Below are positions 9,481 to 16,890 of a stretch of DNA of 64,000 bases, one piece after another (positions within the stretch are counted from its first letter, which is position 1; each line of letters starts with the position of its first letter). The stretch is from an uncultured Bacteroidaceae bacterium (lineage in GTDB: Bacteria; Bacteroidota; Bacteroidia; Bacteroidales; Bacteroidaceae). The notes under the pieces are model-generated. The model was not told where the DNA came from. It worked only from the letters and a program-made list of their open reading frames with translations, and did no database searches. The stretch lies in assembly GCA_905235525.1 (NCBI GenBank), contig CAJOLW010000005.1, positions 62,001-126,000 of the forward strand, given 5' to 3'. The position numbers were made by a program, and so were the translations under genes.

Positions 9481-9706
9481 ACTGAATGTCTAATACGACG
9501 ACTCGGGGTGCAGTGCTCGGCTGTCGGGAGGGCAACGAAGGAAGACCGAACCAACTGACGCAAAGCACAAAGGTGGATCAGGAGGAGTATTAGACTGAAT
9601 GTCTAATACGACGACTCGGGGTGCAGTACTCGGCTGTTGGGAGGGCAACGAAGGAAGACCGAACCAACTGACGCAAAGCACAAAGGTGGATCAGGAGGAG
9701 TATTCG
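9468..9706. repeat. 113-bp tandem duplication with partial third copy
   Basis: Two copies of a 113-bp unit (9468-9580 and 9581-9693) differ at two positions. A partial third copy (GGAGGAGTATT) starts at 9694. The unit begins with the last codons of the DUF2795-like gene. It contains a small palindrome (ATTAGAC-TGAAT-GTCTAAT) and is more GC-rich than the surrounding intergenic DNA. The minus-strand frames it creates are repeats of each other and not believable proteins. It looks like a copy of a dispersed intergenic element or a slippage duplication. Confidence 0.9.
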
Positions 9707-9738
9707 GTGCCTAATTAAATCACAGCAATTAAAAAATC

Positions 9739-9779
9739 AACGAGGTGTGTGAATCCTGATATTCGCACACCTCGTTTTT
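9739..9779 (+). terminator. Rho-independent terminator
   Basis: A 15-bp stem, AACGAGGTGTGTGAA paired with TTCGCACACCTCGTT (one G-T pair), with an 8-base loop and then a T run. It ends transcription of the adenosyltransferase/DUF2795 region before the MFS gene promoter. Confidence 0.85.
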
Positions 9780-9811
9780 AATGCCCAATTCAAGTGAAAT
9801 CGGTGGAGGAT

Positions 9812-9843
9812 TTTGAATTATTGCCTAACAATTGCTAACTTTG
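9812..9843 (+). promoter_or_regulatory. Promoter of the MFS transporter gene
   Basis: TTTG at 9812-9815, 20 bases, then TAACTTTG at 9836-9843. The ATG at 9887 follows after a leader of about 38 bases. Confidence 0.6.
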
Positions 9844-9886
9844 TACGTCTTTTACAAAAGAACTCTTTGAAAATGATGACAGCATC

Positions 9887-11053
9887 ATGAAGAAAGCGTT
9901 GATAACATTGGCATTGGGCACGTTTGGACTGGGCGTGACAGAGTTTGCGATGATGGGGATATTGCCTTTCATCGCATCGGATTTTGGTGTCAGCATTTCT
10001 GAGGCAGGGCACCTCATCTCCAGTTATGCCTTAGGCGTGTGTGTAGGTGCACCACTGATGGTGGCATTCATGCGCACATGGCGGCTGAAGAAGATTGTCG
10101 TTCTCCTCATGTGTGTCTATTTCTTGGCTTCTTTGGGCATGGCTTTTTCGCCAGAATACTATTCCATGCTTGCCATGCGTTTTATGGCAGGATTGCCCCA
10201 TGGCGCCTATTTCGGTGTGTCCAGCATCATTGCCGACCGTCTGTCAAAAGGAAAGAAATCGGCCACCGCTGTTGCCATCATGTGCTCGGGCATGTCCGTG
10301 GCGAACTTGATTGGCATTCCCTTTGGCACTTTCATCTGTCAAGTGGCATCATGGCGTTATATCTTTGCTTTCAGTGCTTTATGGGGACTAGTCACCTTAC
10401 TCGCCATCTGGCGTTTCATTCCCTCAATAGATGCTTTGCCAGACATCGGTGCAAGAGGACAATTCCGTTTTCTGAAATCACCTGCCCCTTGGCTGTTGAT
10501 TGCAGCAACACTACTTGGAAACGGTGCTGTGTTCTGCTATTTCAGTTATTATGCCCCATTGCTCACCGAGTATTCGGGCATCAGCACCACCCTCTTGCCA
10601 CTCATGTCGGTCATTGCCGGAGCGGGAATGGTGGTGGGCAACATCACAGGAGGGATGCTCAGCGACCGTATTGGTCCAGGACATACAGGCAGATGGCTAC
10701 AAATCATCATGTTCGGAAGTCTTTTGAGCATCTTCTTGCTGAGCCACATCACATGGCTCAATGTGGTACTGATGTGCATCACCACCTTCTGTCTGTTTGG
10801 TGTGGGTTCTCCCCAACAACTGCTTTTACTCCGATTCAGCAAGGGAGGTGAACTATTAGCAGGCTGCATGGTACAACTTGCCTTCAATTTTGGCAATGCC
10901 GTTGGCGCATATTTAGGCGGTATCCCATTGACGGAGGGATACACTTACAACTATACAGCACTACCAGGATTCATCATGGCAGCCTTCGGCATCATTTGCT
11001 ACACCATCTTTTGCCATCGGTACGAGAAACTGGCATCAAGAAGTCTCCAATAA
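9887..11053 (+). CDS. MFS transporter, AraJ/YdhP-like efflux protein
   Basis: A 388-residue, 12-helix major facilitator. The N-terminus has FGLGVTEFAMMGILPFIA, the signature of the DHA1 AraJ/YdhP/NepI-like branch (sugar, nucleoside or drug efflux). Loop 2-3 is followed by LAMRFMAGLPHGAYFGVSS. Length is typical. The substrate is unknown. The gene is preceded by its own promoter and converges on cobS, overlapping its 3' end by 18 bases, so the two transcripts are antisense at their tails. Confidence 0.9.
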   Translation: MKKALITLALGTFGLGVTEFAMMGILPFIASDFGVSISEAGHLISSYALGVCVGAPLMVAFMRTWRLKKIVVLLMCVYFLASLGMAFSPEYYSMLAMRFMAGLPHGAYFGVSSIIADRLSKGKKSATAVAIMCSGMSVANLIGIPFGTFICQVASWRYIFAFSALWGLVTLLAIWRFIPSIDALPDIGARGQFRFLKSPAPWLLIAATLLGNGAVFCYFSYYAPLLTEYSGISTTLLPLMSVIAGAGMVVGNITGGMLSDRIGPGHTGRWLQIIMFGSLLSIFLLSHITWLNVVLMCITTFCLFGVGSPQQLLLLRFSKGGELLAGCMVQLAFNFGNAVGAYLGGIPLTEGYTYNYTALPGFIMAAFGIICYTIFCHRYEKLASRSLQ

Positions 11054-11794
11054 AACTAATATTGCCATATAGAAGGATAGTTCGGCAAGAAGACATACTG
11101 CCCCACAACAATCACCCGTATAACCATGAAGTTTTCGCCAGATGAAGATGAAAAGGAAGATGACGGTGAAAATCGGTGCAAGGACAGCAAACCACCATGT
11201 CGTATTGGTGAAAAGAATGAACGGCAAGGAGGGCAACAATCCCTGAAGTGCAAGGCTCACCGTGGAGAGGAAAGAGATGGGACGATAGACGGTCTTGTTC
11301 TTGGCTTCTTCCTCACGACGTGCGTATGGCATAAAGTTGACAATCTGAGCCGAGAACATCTTTGCCAAGGGATCGGCTGCAAGAATGGCAAACACTGCAG
11401 TCATAGGGGGCAAGGAAGTGAGGATGCCCACCAACAGCAGGAAATAAAAGATGAGGGCGATGACCCCGTAAGTACCGATATGGGAGTCCTTCATGATGGT
11501 CAGAATACGTTGGCGGTCTGTTCCTCCTCCGAAGCCATCGAAGAAGTCAGCAAGTCCATCTTCGTGCAAAGCACCCGTCAGGAACAGGCGAACGATGATG
11601 GCAAGAATCACAGCAATGGGGAACGGCAGAATGTGGCAGGCGAGAAAGAGAGTGCCCGCCATGATGCCACCCGTCAGCCAGCCAACCAACGGCCAGTGTT
11701 CAACCACTGTGGCATAGGCTTCCTTGGGGGGCTGATAGAGTCGCCAGAAAGGAAGACGGGTGAAAAAGATGAAGGAGGCGAAGATATTTACCAT
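11036..11794 (-). CDS. cobS: Adenosylcobinamide-GDP ribazoletransferase (cobalamin synthase)
   Basis: An integral membrane enzyme joining adenosylcobinamide-GDP with alpha-ribazole(-phosphate), the last assembly step of cobalamin. The CobS signature ALHEDGLADFFDGFGGG is present, and several hydrophobic segments follow. The start IFASFIFFTRLPFW matches the family N-terminus. The longer frame (to 11809) adds five residues from a low-complexity DNA stretch (AATGGTAAAT repeated), so I chose the second ATG at 11794. It is last in the cob operon, 38 bases after cobT, and overlaps the end of the convergent MFS gene. Confidence 0.93.
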   Translation of the reverse strand: MVNIFASFIFFTRLPFWRLYQPPKEAYATVVEHWPLVGWLTGGIMAGTLFLACHILPFPIAVILAIIVRLFLTGALHEDGLADFFDGFGGGTDRQRILTIMKDSHIGTYGVIALIFYFLLLVGILTSLPPMTAVFAILAADPLAKMFSAQIVNFMPYARREEEAKNKTVYRPISFLSTVSLALQGLLPSLPFILFTNTTWWFAVLAPIFTVIFLFIFIWRKLHGYTGDCCGAVCLLAELSFYMAILVLLETS

Positions 11795-11832
11795 TTGACT
11801 ATTTACCATTTACAATTTTGATCTCCAGCCGG

Positions 11833-12879
11833 TTAAAAGTATTTTGTGATTTGGGCATTGTGGAAGTTGTTCATCTCGTTCATCATACGGACAGCGGAGT
11901 CAACGATGGGGAAGGCACAAAGGGCACCTGTTCCCTCTCCTAATCGCAATCCCAAAGAAAGAAGCGGTTCCACATGAAGGGCATCGAGCATACGACGGTG
12001 ACCACTCTCGTCACCACAATGTCCGAAGATCATGTAGGCCTGGGCTTCGGGATAGAGTTGGCAGGCGGCTAAAGCACAGGCTGTCATGATGAAGCCATCA
12101 ACCAAAATGAGCATCTTCAATTCGGCAGCACGGAGCATGGCACCGATGGCAGCCACCATCTCGAAGCCACCGAAGTAACGGATGACATCTGTTGTTGGAG
12201 CATTGGGGTATTGCTCCTCGAAATGAGCAAGCGCCTGTTGGAGGATGGCTTGCTTGTGACCGATGCCTTGGGCATTGAGACCCGCTCCTGCACCGATACA
12301 TTCGGAGAGAGGAATATGGCAGAAAAGGCTCATCCAGATGGAGGAGGGAGAGGTGTTGGCAATACCCATCTCGCCGATGGAGAGGAGGCGGGAGCCTTCG
12401 GTGTGGGTGGCATCGACTAAATCGATGCCCACGGTGAAGGCGCGGGTGCATTCTTCTTCGGTCATGGCAGGTTCGTGGAGGAAGTTGCGGGTGCCAAGGG
12501 AAATCTTGCAGTTGAGGATGTCGGGCACTTGGGAGAGGTCATGGTCAACACCTACATCAACGATGCGGAGGTGGAATCCGTGCTGACGGCAGAACATGTT
12601 GACACCTCCCCCACCCTTGGTGAAGTTAATCATCTGCTGCCACGTAACTTCGCGTGGAGAAACACTCACTCCTTCACGTTCAATGCCGTGGTCACCGCCA
12701 AGGAGGAGGTGGCAGGGATGAGCCAAGGAGGGGGTGAGGGTTTGCTGGGCGAGGCACACCTGCATGGCAAGAGTTTCGAGACGTCCTAAAGAGCCTTTGG
12801 GTTTGTTGAGGTTGTCTATCTTTTCTTGGATGAGGGGACGTAGAGCCTCATCGGGGGCTTGTATATTGAAAGTTTTCAT
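11833..12879 (-). CDS. cobT: Nicotinate-nucleotide--dimethylbenzimidazole phosphoribosyltransferase
   Basis: A 348-residue CobT that makes alpha-ribazole phosphate from a lower-ligand base and nicotinate mononucleotide. Family motifs are present: KPKGSLGRLE at the N-terminus, LLGGDHGIEREGVS, GIANTSPSS, and the catalytic-glutamate segment LRLGEGTGA near the C-terminus. Length is typical (about 345-355). The ATG follows the cobU stop by one base. The base used (dimethylbenzimidazole or another) is not fixed by the sequence; no bluB was seen in the window. Confidence 0.95.
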   Translation of the reverse strand: MKTFNIQAPDEALRPLIQEKIDNLNKPKGSLGRLETLAMQVCLAQQTLTPSLAHPCHLLLGGDHGIEREGVSVSPREVTWQQMINFTKGGGGVNMFCRQHGFHLRIVDVGVDHDLSQVPDILNCKISLGTRNFLHEPAMTEEECTRAFTVGIDLVDATHTEGSRLLSIGEMGIANTSPSSIWMSLFCHIPLSECIGAGAGLNAQGIGHKQAILQQALAHFEEQYPNAPTTDVIRYFGGFEMVAAIGAMLRAAELKMLILVDGFIMTACALAACQLYPEAQAYMIFGHCGDESGHRRMLDALHVEPLLSLGLRLGEGTGALCAFPIVDSAVRMMNEMNNFHNAQITKYF

Positions 12880-12880
12880 A

Positions 12881-13387
12881 TCACTTGATTTTTACGGGAA
12901 TACCGCTGACCATTAGGATGACCTCGTCGGCATGTTGGGCAACATATTGATTCATCCATCCTTGCAAATCAGTGAAGCGGCGCTGCACAGCGTTTTCACT
13001 CACACCACCAGAACCGATTTCGTTGGTGACAAAGATGAAGGTGGCATCGTGGTCGGTGAACTGGTCGAACTCGGTCTTGAGGGCAGAGAGAGCAGCATCA
13101 ACGTCTTGCAGATCGAAGAAGAAGTTGGTGCACCAGAGGGTGATGCAGTCGATGACAGCCACACGCCCCGTCAGGTCATGACGGCTCAAATAGCGTTCTT
13201 CCTCGATGTTGTCCCACTCGGATCCGCGCCGCTCTTGGTGTTTGAGAACACGCTGACGAAACTCATCGTCCCAGATATGGGCTGTTGCCACATAGACGGG
13301 GTTGGAACTGAAGGAGAGGGCAAGACGTTCGGCATATTGGCTTTTGCCAGAGCGTTGGCCACCAGTAATCAAGATAATCTTTCTCAT
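12881..13387 (-). CDS. cobU: Adenosylcobinamide kinase / adenosylcobinamide-phosphate guanylyltransferase
   Basis: A bifunctional enzyme that phosphorylates adenosylcobinamide and then attaches GMP. The P-loop ITGGQRSGKSQYAERLAL is at the N-terminus. PVYVATAHIWDDEF and a histidine in LKHQERRGSEW (guanylylation region) follow. The chosen start (MRKIILITGG, 13387) overlaps the cbiB TGA by four bases (ATGA). The longer frame to 13429 would run well into cbiB and is rejected. It is 168 residues, the normal CobU length. Confidence 0.94.
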   Translation of the reverse strand: MRKIILITGGQRSGKSQYAERLALSFSSNPVYVATAHIWDDEFRQRVLKHQERRGSEWDNIEEERYLSRHDLTGRVAVIDCITLWCTNFFFDLQDVDAALSALKTEFDQFTDHDATFIFVTNEIGSGGVSENAVQRRFTDLQGWMNQYVAQHADEVILMVSGIPVKIK

Positions 13388-14346
13388 ATCATAACATATA
13401 TCATAAGCAGCAAAGCCATAGCGATGCACTCGGATGTTCGGTTTATGCGGATGGCCGTCTGCATGTCAGCGGTAGTAAGGAGGCGGTCATTCTCACCAAT
13501 GTAGGGTTTGTCGAAAAGTTGACCGAAATAAGTGTGTGCCCCCCCAAAACGGCAGTTGAGGATACCAGCGAGGGCGGCTTCTGGATAACCGCTGTTGGGG
13601 GAAGCGTGGTGGGCGCCGTACTTGAGGACGAATTTCAGCAGGGTAAACCTGCCTGAGGCAAGCACCATAAGGAAGGCTGTGAGGCGGGCTGGGAGGTAGT
13701 TTGCCACATCGTCAAGATGGGCAGCAAAGTAGCCGAAATCCTTGTAACGGTCGGTGCGATAGCCAATCATGGAATCGAGCGTGTTCACCATCTTATAGGT
13801 AAGCATGGCAGGAACACCGCCAATGGCAAGCCAAAAGAGGGGAGCAATAACACCATCGCTAAGGTTTTCGGCGAGGGTTTCGAGGGCGGCCGTACGGATT
13901 TCTTGGGCAGACAGTTCGGAGGTGTCGCGCCCCACGATGCGAGCCACTTGCTTGCGACCCTCTTCAAGGGAGCGATCAACGGCAAGAAAAGTTTGGCGCA
14001 CCTCACGGATGAGGGTGGTGCCAGCAAGACAGAAAAAGATGATGAGGGAGGAGAAGAGGGTGGAAAGTGAAAAGTGAAAAGTGAAAAGTGAAAAATCAAA
14101 GTTACCTGACAAGAGGGATGCCATGTAAAGGAGTGCCCATGTGACGACAAAGACGAAAGTGACAAGGAAGAGGGAGAGGAGGGCACCTTTCAGTTTGCGG
14201 TGCTCACCTTTATTGAGGCGTTTCTCGCCAAAGGAAATCATCTTGCCGAACCATACGACGGGATGCGGCATCCACTGCGGGTCGCCAAGAAGGAGGTCAA
14301 GCAGCCAACCTATCAGCAAAGGCAATATGCGGGTCAGGGCTATCAT
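13384..14346 (-). CDS. cbiB: Adenosylcobinamide-phosphate synthase CbiB
   Basis: A 320-residue membrane protein that attaches the aminopropanol(-phosphate) arm to adenosylcobyric acid. Family motifs include LLGDPQWMPHPVVWFGKMI near the start, ENLSDGVIAPLFW, NTLDSMIGYRTDRYKDFG and PARLTAFLM. The region around residues 85-95 is encoded by a perfect four-copy 7-bp DNA repeat (14064-14091), giving the odd segment FSLFTFHFSLSTLF between two hydrophobic stretches. ATG/TGA overlaps of four bases link it to the aminotransferase gene upstream and cobU downstream. Confidence 0.94.
   Translation of the reverse strand: MIALTRILPLLIGWLLDLLLGDPQWMPHPVVWFGKMISFGEKRLNKGEHRKLKGALLSLFLVTFVFVVTWALLYMASLLSGNFDFSLFTFHFSLSTLFSSLIIFFCLAGTTLIREVRQTFLAVDRSLEEGRKQVARIVGRDTSELSAQEIRTAALETLAENLSDGVIAPLFWLAIGGVPAMLTYKMVNTLDSMIGYRTDRYKDFGYFAAHLDDVANYLPARLTAFLMVLASGRFTLLKFVLKYGAHHASPNSGYPEAALAGILNCRFGGAHTYFGQLFDKPYIGENDRLLTTADMQTAIRINRTSECIAMALLLMIYVMI
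14064..14091. repeat. 7-bp short tandem repeat inside cbiB
   Basis: Four perfect copies of AAAGTGA (plus strand) within the cbiB coding sequence, followed by a near-copy. The unit length is not a multiple of three, so any change in copy number other than by three would shift the cbiB frame. Similar GTGAAAA runs occur in intergenic DNA of this window (for example near 48255). Confidence 0.9.
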
Positions 14347-15326
14347 TGTTGCTGAAGGAATTGAGTGATGGCAGCCACCAGTGCGTCGTTCTCTTCTGGC
14401 GATTGAGAGGCAATACGGAAATGATGGGGAGTGAGACCTCGGAAATTGGAGGCATCACGGATGAGAATGCCATGATGCCGTGCAAGGTATTCTTTCAATT
14501 CAGAGGCTGTACCTCCATTCTTGATTCGACAAAGCATAAAGTTGGTTTGGGTGGGCAATAGTTCCAAATTAGGAATGGCGTTCAAAGCCTGCCAAAGACG
14601 CTGAACTTCTGCAAAGTCAGGACGTACACGAAACTCCTCATCATGCTCCAACAGAAACTTTCCTGCCTCAATGGCAAAGGAATTGACTGCCCACGGATAT
14701 AAATGCCTCCGAAGACTTCTTGACAGTGACAAGGGAGCAATGATATACCCCAGACGAAGACCTGGTATTGCATAAGTTTTAGTCATGGAATGCACACGAA
14801 GCACATTCTCCCCATTCTTCATCTTATCCCTTTGCGGTGGAGCGATGGGTTCCGATGTATAATGCTCATAGGACTGATCTATTATCACCAAATTATAGCG
14901 ACGACATGCTTCATCGATATACGCCTGCTCATATATTTTTCCTGTTGGGTTGTTAGGATTACAAAGCCAAAGTGTGGTGGATTTGGGATGAGATAGACAA
15001 TTGTCCCAACAGGCATCCTCATACTCGCGGAAGGTCGGAGAAGGAATGACAGGTTTGCTCCGGAATGTCTTTGCTATCAGGTAGATAGCCTCAGTAGCCC
15101 CATTGGTGACTATGACATTTTTAGGAGAGATATTAAGACGCTCTGCCAACATTTTCTCTAAAGACCATGCCTCAGGCTCTGGATAACGACTTATCAATTC
15201 TTCTCCACGAGCAAACAGGTGAGCCAGCAATGCATCATGACCTGAAGATGGACAAATATTTGATGAAAAATTCATCTTTATGTCCTCTGAATAGCAATAG
15301 ATATCGTCTCCGTGTCCTTTAATCAT
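14343..15326 (-). CDS. cobD: Threonine-phosphate decarboxylase-like class I/II aminotransferase
   Basis: A 327-residue PLP enzyme of the histidinol-phosphate aminotransferase-like branch. The PLP lysine lies in SMTKTYAIPGLRLGYI, and NPNNPTG is present. ISRYPEP near the N-terminus fits the family. By family and operon position (between cobQ and cbiB) it should make (R)-1-amino-2-propanol phosphate from threonine phosphate, the substrate of CbiB. It overlaps the cobQ end by eight bases and cbiB by four. It is slightly shorter than Salmonella CobD (about 360), which is usual for this clade. Confidence 0.88.
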   Translation of the reverse strand: MIKGHGDDIYCYSEDIKMNFSSNICPSSGHDALLAHLFARGEELISRYPEPEAWSLEKMLAERLNISPKNVIVTNGATEAIYLIAKTFRSKPVIPSPTFREYEDACWDNCLSHPKSTTLWLCNPNNPTGKIYEQAYIDEACRRYNLVIIDQSYEHYTSEPIAPPQRDKMKNGENVLRVHSMTKTYAIPGLRLGYIIAPLSLSRSLRRHLYPWAVNSFAIEAGKFLLEHDEEFRVRPDFAEVQRLWQALNAIPNLELLPTQTNFMLCRIKNGGTASELKEYLARHHGILIRDASNFRGLTPHHFRIASQSPEENDALVAAITQFLQQQ

Positions 15327-16785
15327 TATCTTGAAGTATTTTATAAAGCAAACTCATATTGAGATGCTGACGCACATGGTCAGCCAGTTTGTCATATTGC
15401 TCGTCTTTGAATTTTTTGTAGTCGAATGCCTGTGCGGTCTGTTGCATCTTTTCTTTGAAAGGTGCCAGCAGTTTCTCGATGAAGGGCTGATTGTCCAAGA
15501 TGCCATGCACGTAGGTTCCCATGCAATGGTCATCCACGTAGTAGCCATCCTCTGTGCCATCGTTCAGATGCAGGAGCGGAGATGGAGCAGCACCTTCGAT
15601 GGGCCGTGTTTCACCCATGTGTATCTCATAGCCACCACCATACTCACAAGTCACTTGGCGTGTCACCTTCTCGCCCGACATGGTCGTAGTGGTGGGCAGC
15701 AATCCCAATCCCGGCAAACGGGCGATATTCCCTTCCACATGCTGGGGGTCACACACCTCCCTACCCATCATTTGATAGCCGCCACAGATGCCCATGACGG
15801 TTGTACCCTCCCGATGCGCACGGATGATGGTCTGTGCCACTCCGTTACGGCGCAGTTCGTAAAGGTCGGAGAGGGTGGATTTCGAACCCGGCAGGATGAT
15901 GATGTCGCTCTTGAGAAGGTCGTCGGTATTGTTCGTGTAGAAGAGATGCACCCGTGGGTCACGCTCCAGTACGTTGAAATCGGTGAAATTGGAGAGATGA
16001 CGCAGGAGCACCACCGCCACGTTCACCTTGCCCAGTTCTGCCTGCATTGATTTGGTGGCAAGATCCACGCTGTCTTCCTCCTCGATGTGGATGTCCTTGT
16101 AGTAAGGCACCACACCCAAGACTGGCACTCCACAAAGATCTTCCAACATCTTTCTCCCCTCATCAAAAAGGCGCAGGTCACCACGGAACTTGTTGATGAT
16201 GATTCCCTTGATACGCTTTCGGTCTTCGGGAGTCTGCAAGGCGATGCTGCCATAGACGGAAGCAAACACACCTCCACGATCAATATCCCCCACCAGAATC
16301 ACGTCGGCATTGGCATACCGTGCCATCGGCATGTTCACAAGGTCACTATCGCGAAGATTGATTTCGGAGATGCTGCCCGCCCCTTCCATCACGATGGGAT
16401 TGAAGCGTTGGGAGAGACGGTCGAAGGCGGCACAGACTTCACGCCTCAGTTCCTCCCTACCCTCCTTGCGGAAGTAGTCGTAGGCATCGCGATTGCCGAT
16501 GGGTACGCCGTTAAGCACCACTTGGCTGGTATGGTCGCTTTGGGGCTTTAGAAGGAGGGGGTTCATGTCGGTGTGGCAAGGGATGCCTGCCGCTTCTGCT
16601 TGCACGGCTTGGGCACGACCTATCTCCAATCCCTCGGGAGTAGCGTATGAGTTCAATGCCATGTTCTGTGCCTTGAAGGGGGCGGGATGGTAGCCATCTT
16701 GCAAGAAGATACGGCACAATGCCGTGGCAAGAATGCTCTTGCCCACGTCGCTACCAGCCAACATGATGGGGTGAAGTCGTTTCAT
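15319..16785 (-). CDS. cobQ: Cobyric acid synthase (CobQ/CbiP) with a shortened P-loop
   Basis: A glutamine-dependent amidotransferase that amidates four side chains of adenosylcobyrinic a,c-diamide. The N-terminal ATPase domain has PFKAQNMALNSYATPEG, IGRAQAVQAEAAG and MEGAGSISEINL. The C-terminal glutaminase domain has the nucleophile in VMGICGGYQMMG and the histidine in GTYVHGILDN. The Walker A region reads PIMLAGSDVGKS, whereas family members such as Salmonella CbiP have MLQGTASDVGKS; two residues are missing. The start is the ATG at 16785 (MKRLHPIM), six bases from a TACCTTTG box, giving a nearly leaderless message. It is first in the cob operon. Confidence 0.93.
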   Translation of the reverse strand: MKRLHPIMLAGSDVGKSILATALCRIFLQDGYHPAPFKAQNMALNSYATPEGLEIGRAQAVQAEAAGIPCHTDMNPLLLKPQSDHTSQVVLNGVPIGNRDAYDYFRKEGREELRREVCAAFDRLSQRFNPIVMEGAGSISEINLRDSDLVNMPMARYANADVILVGDIDRGGVFASVYGSIALQTPEDRKRIKGIIINKFRGDLRLFDEGRKMLEDLCGVPVLGVVPYYKDIHIEEEDSVDLATKSMQAELGKVNVAVVLLRHLSNFTDFNVLERDPRVHLFYTNNTDDLLKSDIIILPGSKSTLSDLYELRRNGVAQTIIRAHREGTTVMGICGGYQMMGREVCDPQHVEGNIARLPGLGLLPTTTTMSGEKVTRQVTCEYGGGYEIHMGETRPIEGAAPSPLLHLNDGTEDGYYVDDHCMGTYVHGILDNQPFIEKLLAPFKEKMQQTAQAFDYKKFKDEQYDKLADHVRQHLNMSLLYKILQDND

Positions 16786-16791
16786 GAAATG

Positions 16792-16799
16792 CAAAGGTA
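16792..16799 (-). promoter_or_regulatory. -7 box of the cob operon
   Basis: TACCTTTG on the minus strand. It ends only six bases from the cobQ ATG at 16785, so the transcript would start at or next to the start codon. This leaves no room for a B12 riboswitch leader. Confidence 0.55.
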
Positions 16800-16800
16800 G

Positions 16801-16858
16801 GAAAAAATGAGAAAATGAGAAAATGAAAAATTGAAAGAATGAGAAAATGAAAAAATAT
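16801..16858. repeat. Low-complexity GAGAAAAT-type spacer between divergent promoters
   Basis: A run of GAGAAAATGA / GAAAATGAAAAA near-repeats fills the space between the cob operon -7 box and the HD gene -7 box. It is simple-sequence DNA whose length could vary. Confidence 0.7.
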
Positions 16859-16861
16859 TTT

Positions 16862-16869
16862 TATCTTTG
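16862..16869 (+). promoter_or_regulatory. -7 box of the HD phosphohydrolase gene
   Basis: TATCTTTG on the plus strand, 21 bases before the ATG at 16891. It overlaps the TTG that would begin the longer frame, which supports the ATG as the real start. Confidence 0.6.
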
Positions 16870-16890
16870 CATATAAAAAACCAAACGCTC

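Noticed and set aside
9338..9681. Two minus-strand frames with nearly identical translations starting MLCVSWFGLPSLPS
   Set aside because: They arise only because the 113-bp DNA unit is duplicated; codon use is unlike neighbours and there is no promoter or recognisable domain.
11126..11821. A 231-codon frame opposite cobS, rich in charged residues
   Set aside because: Its composition mirrors the antisense of a membrane protein; cobS motifs are clear.
16786..16890. Cobalamin riboswitch before cobQ
   Set aside because: Too little space between the promoter and the start codon, and no B12-box-like sequence was seen in the spacer.
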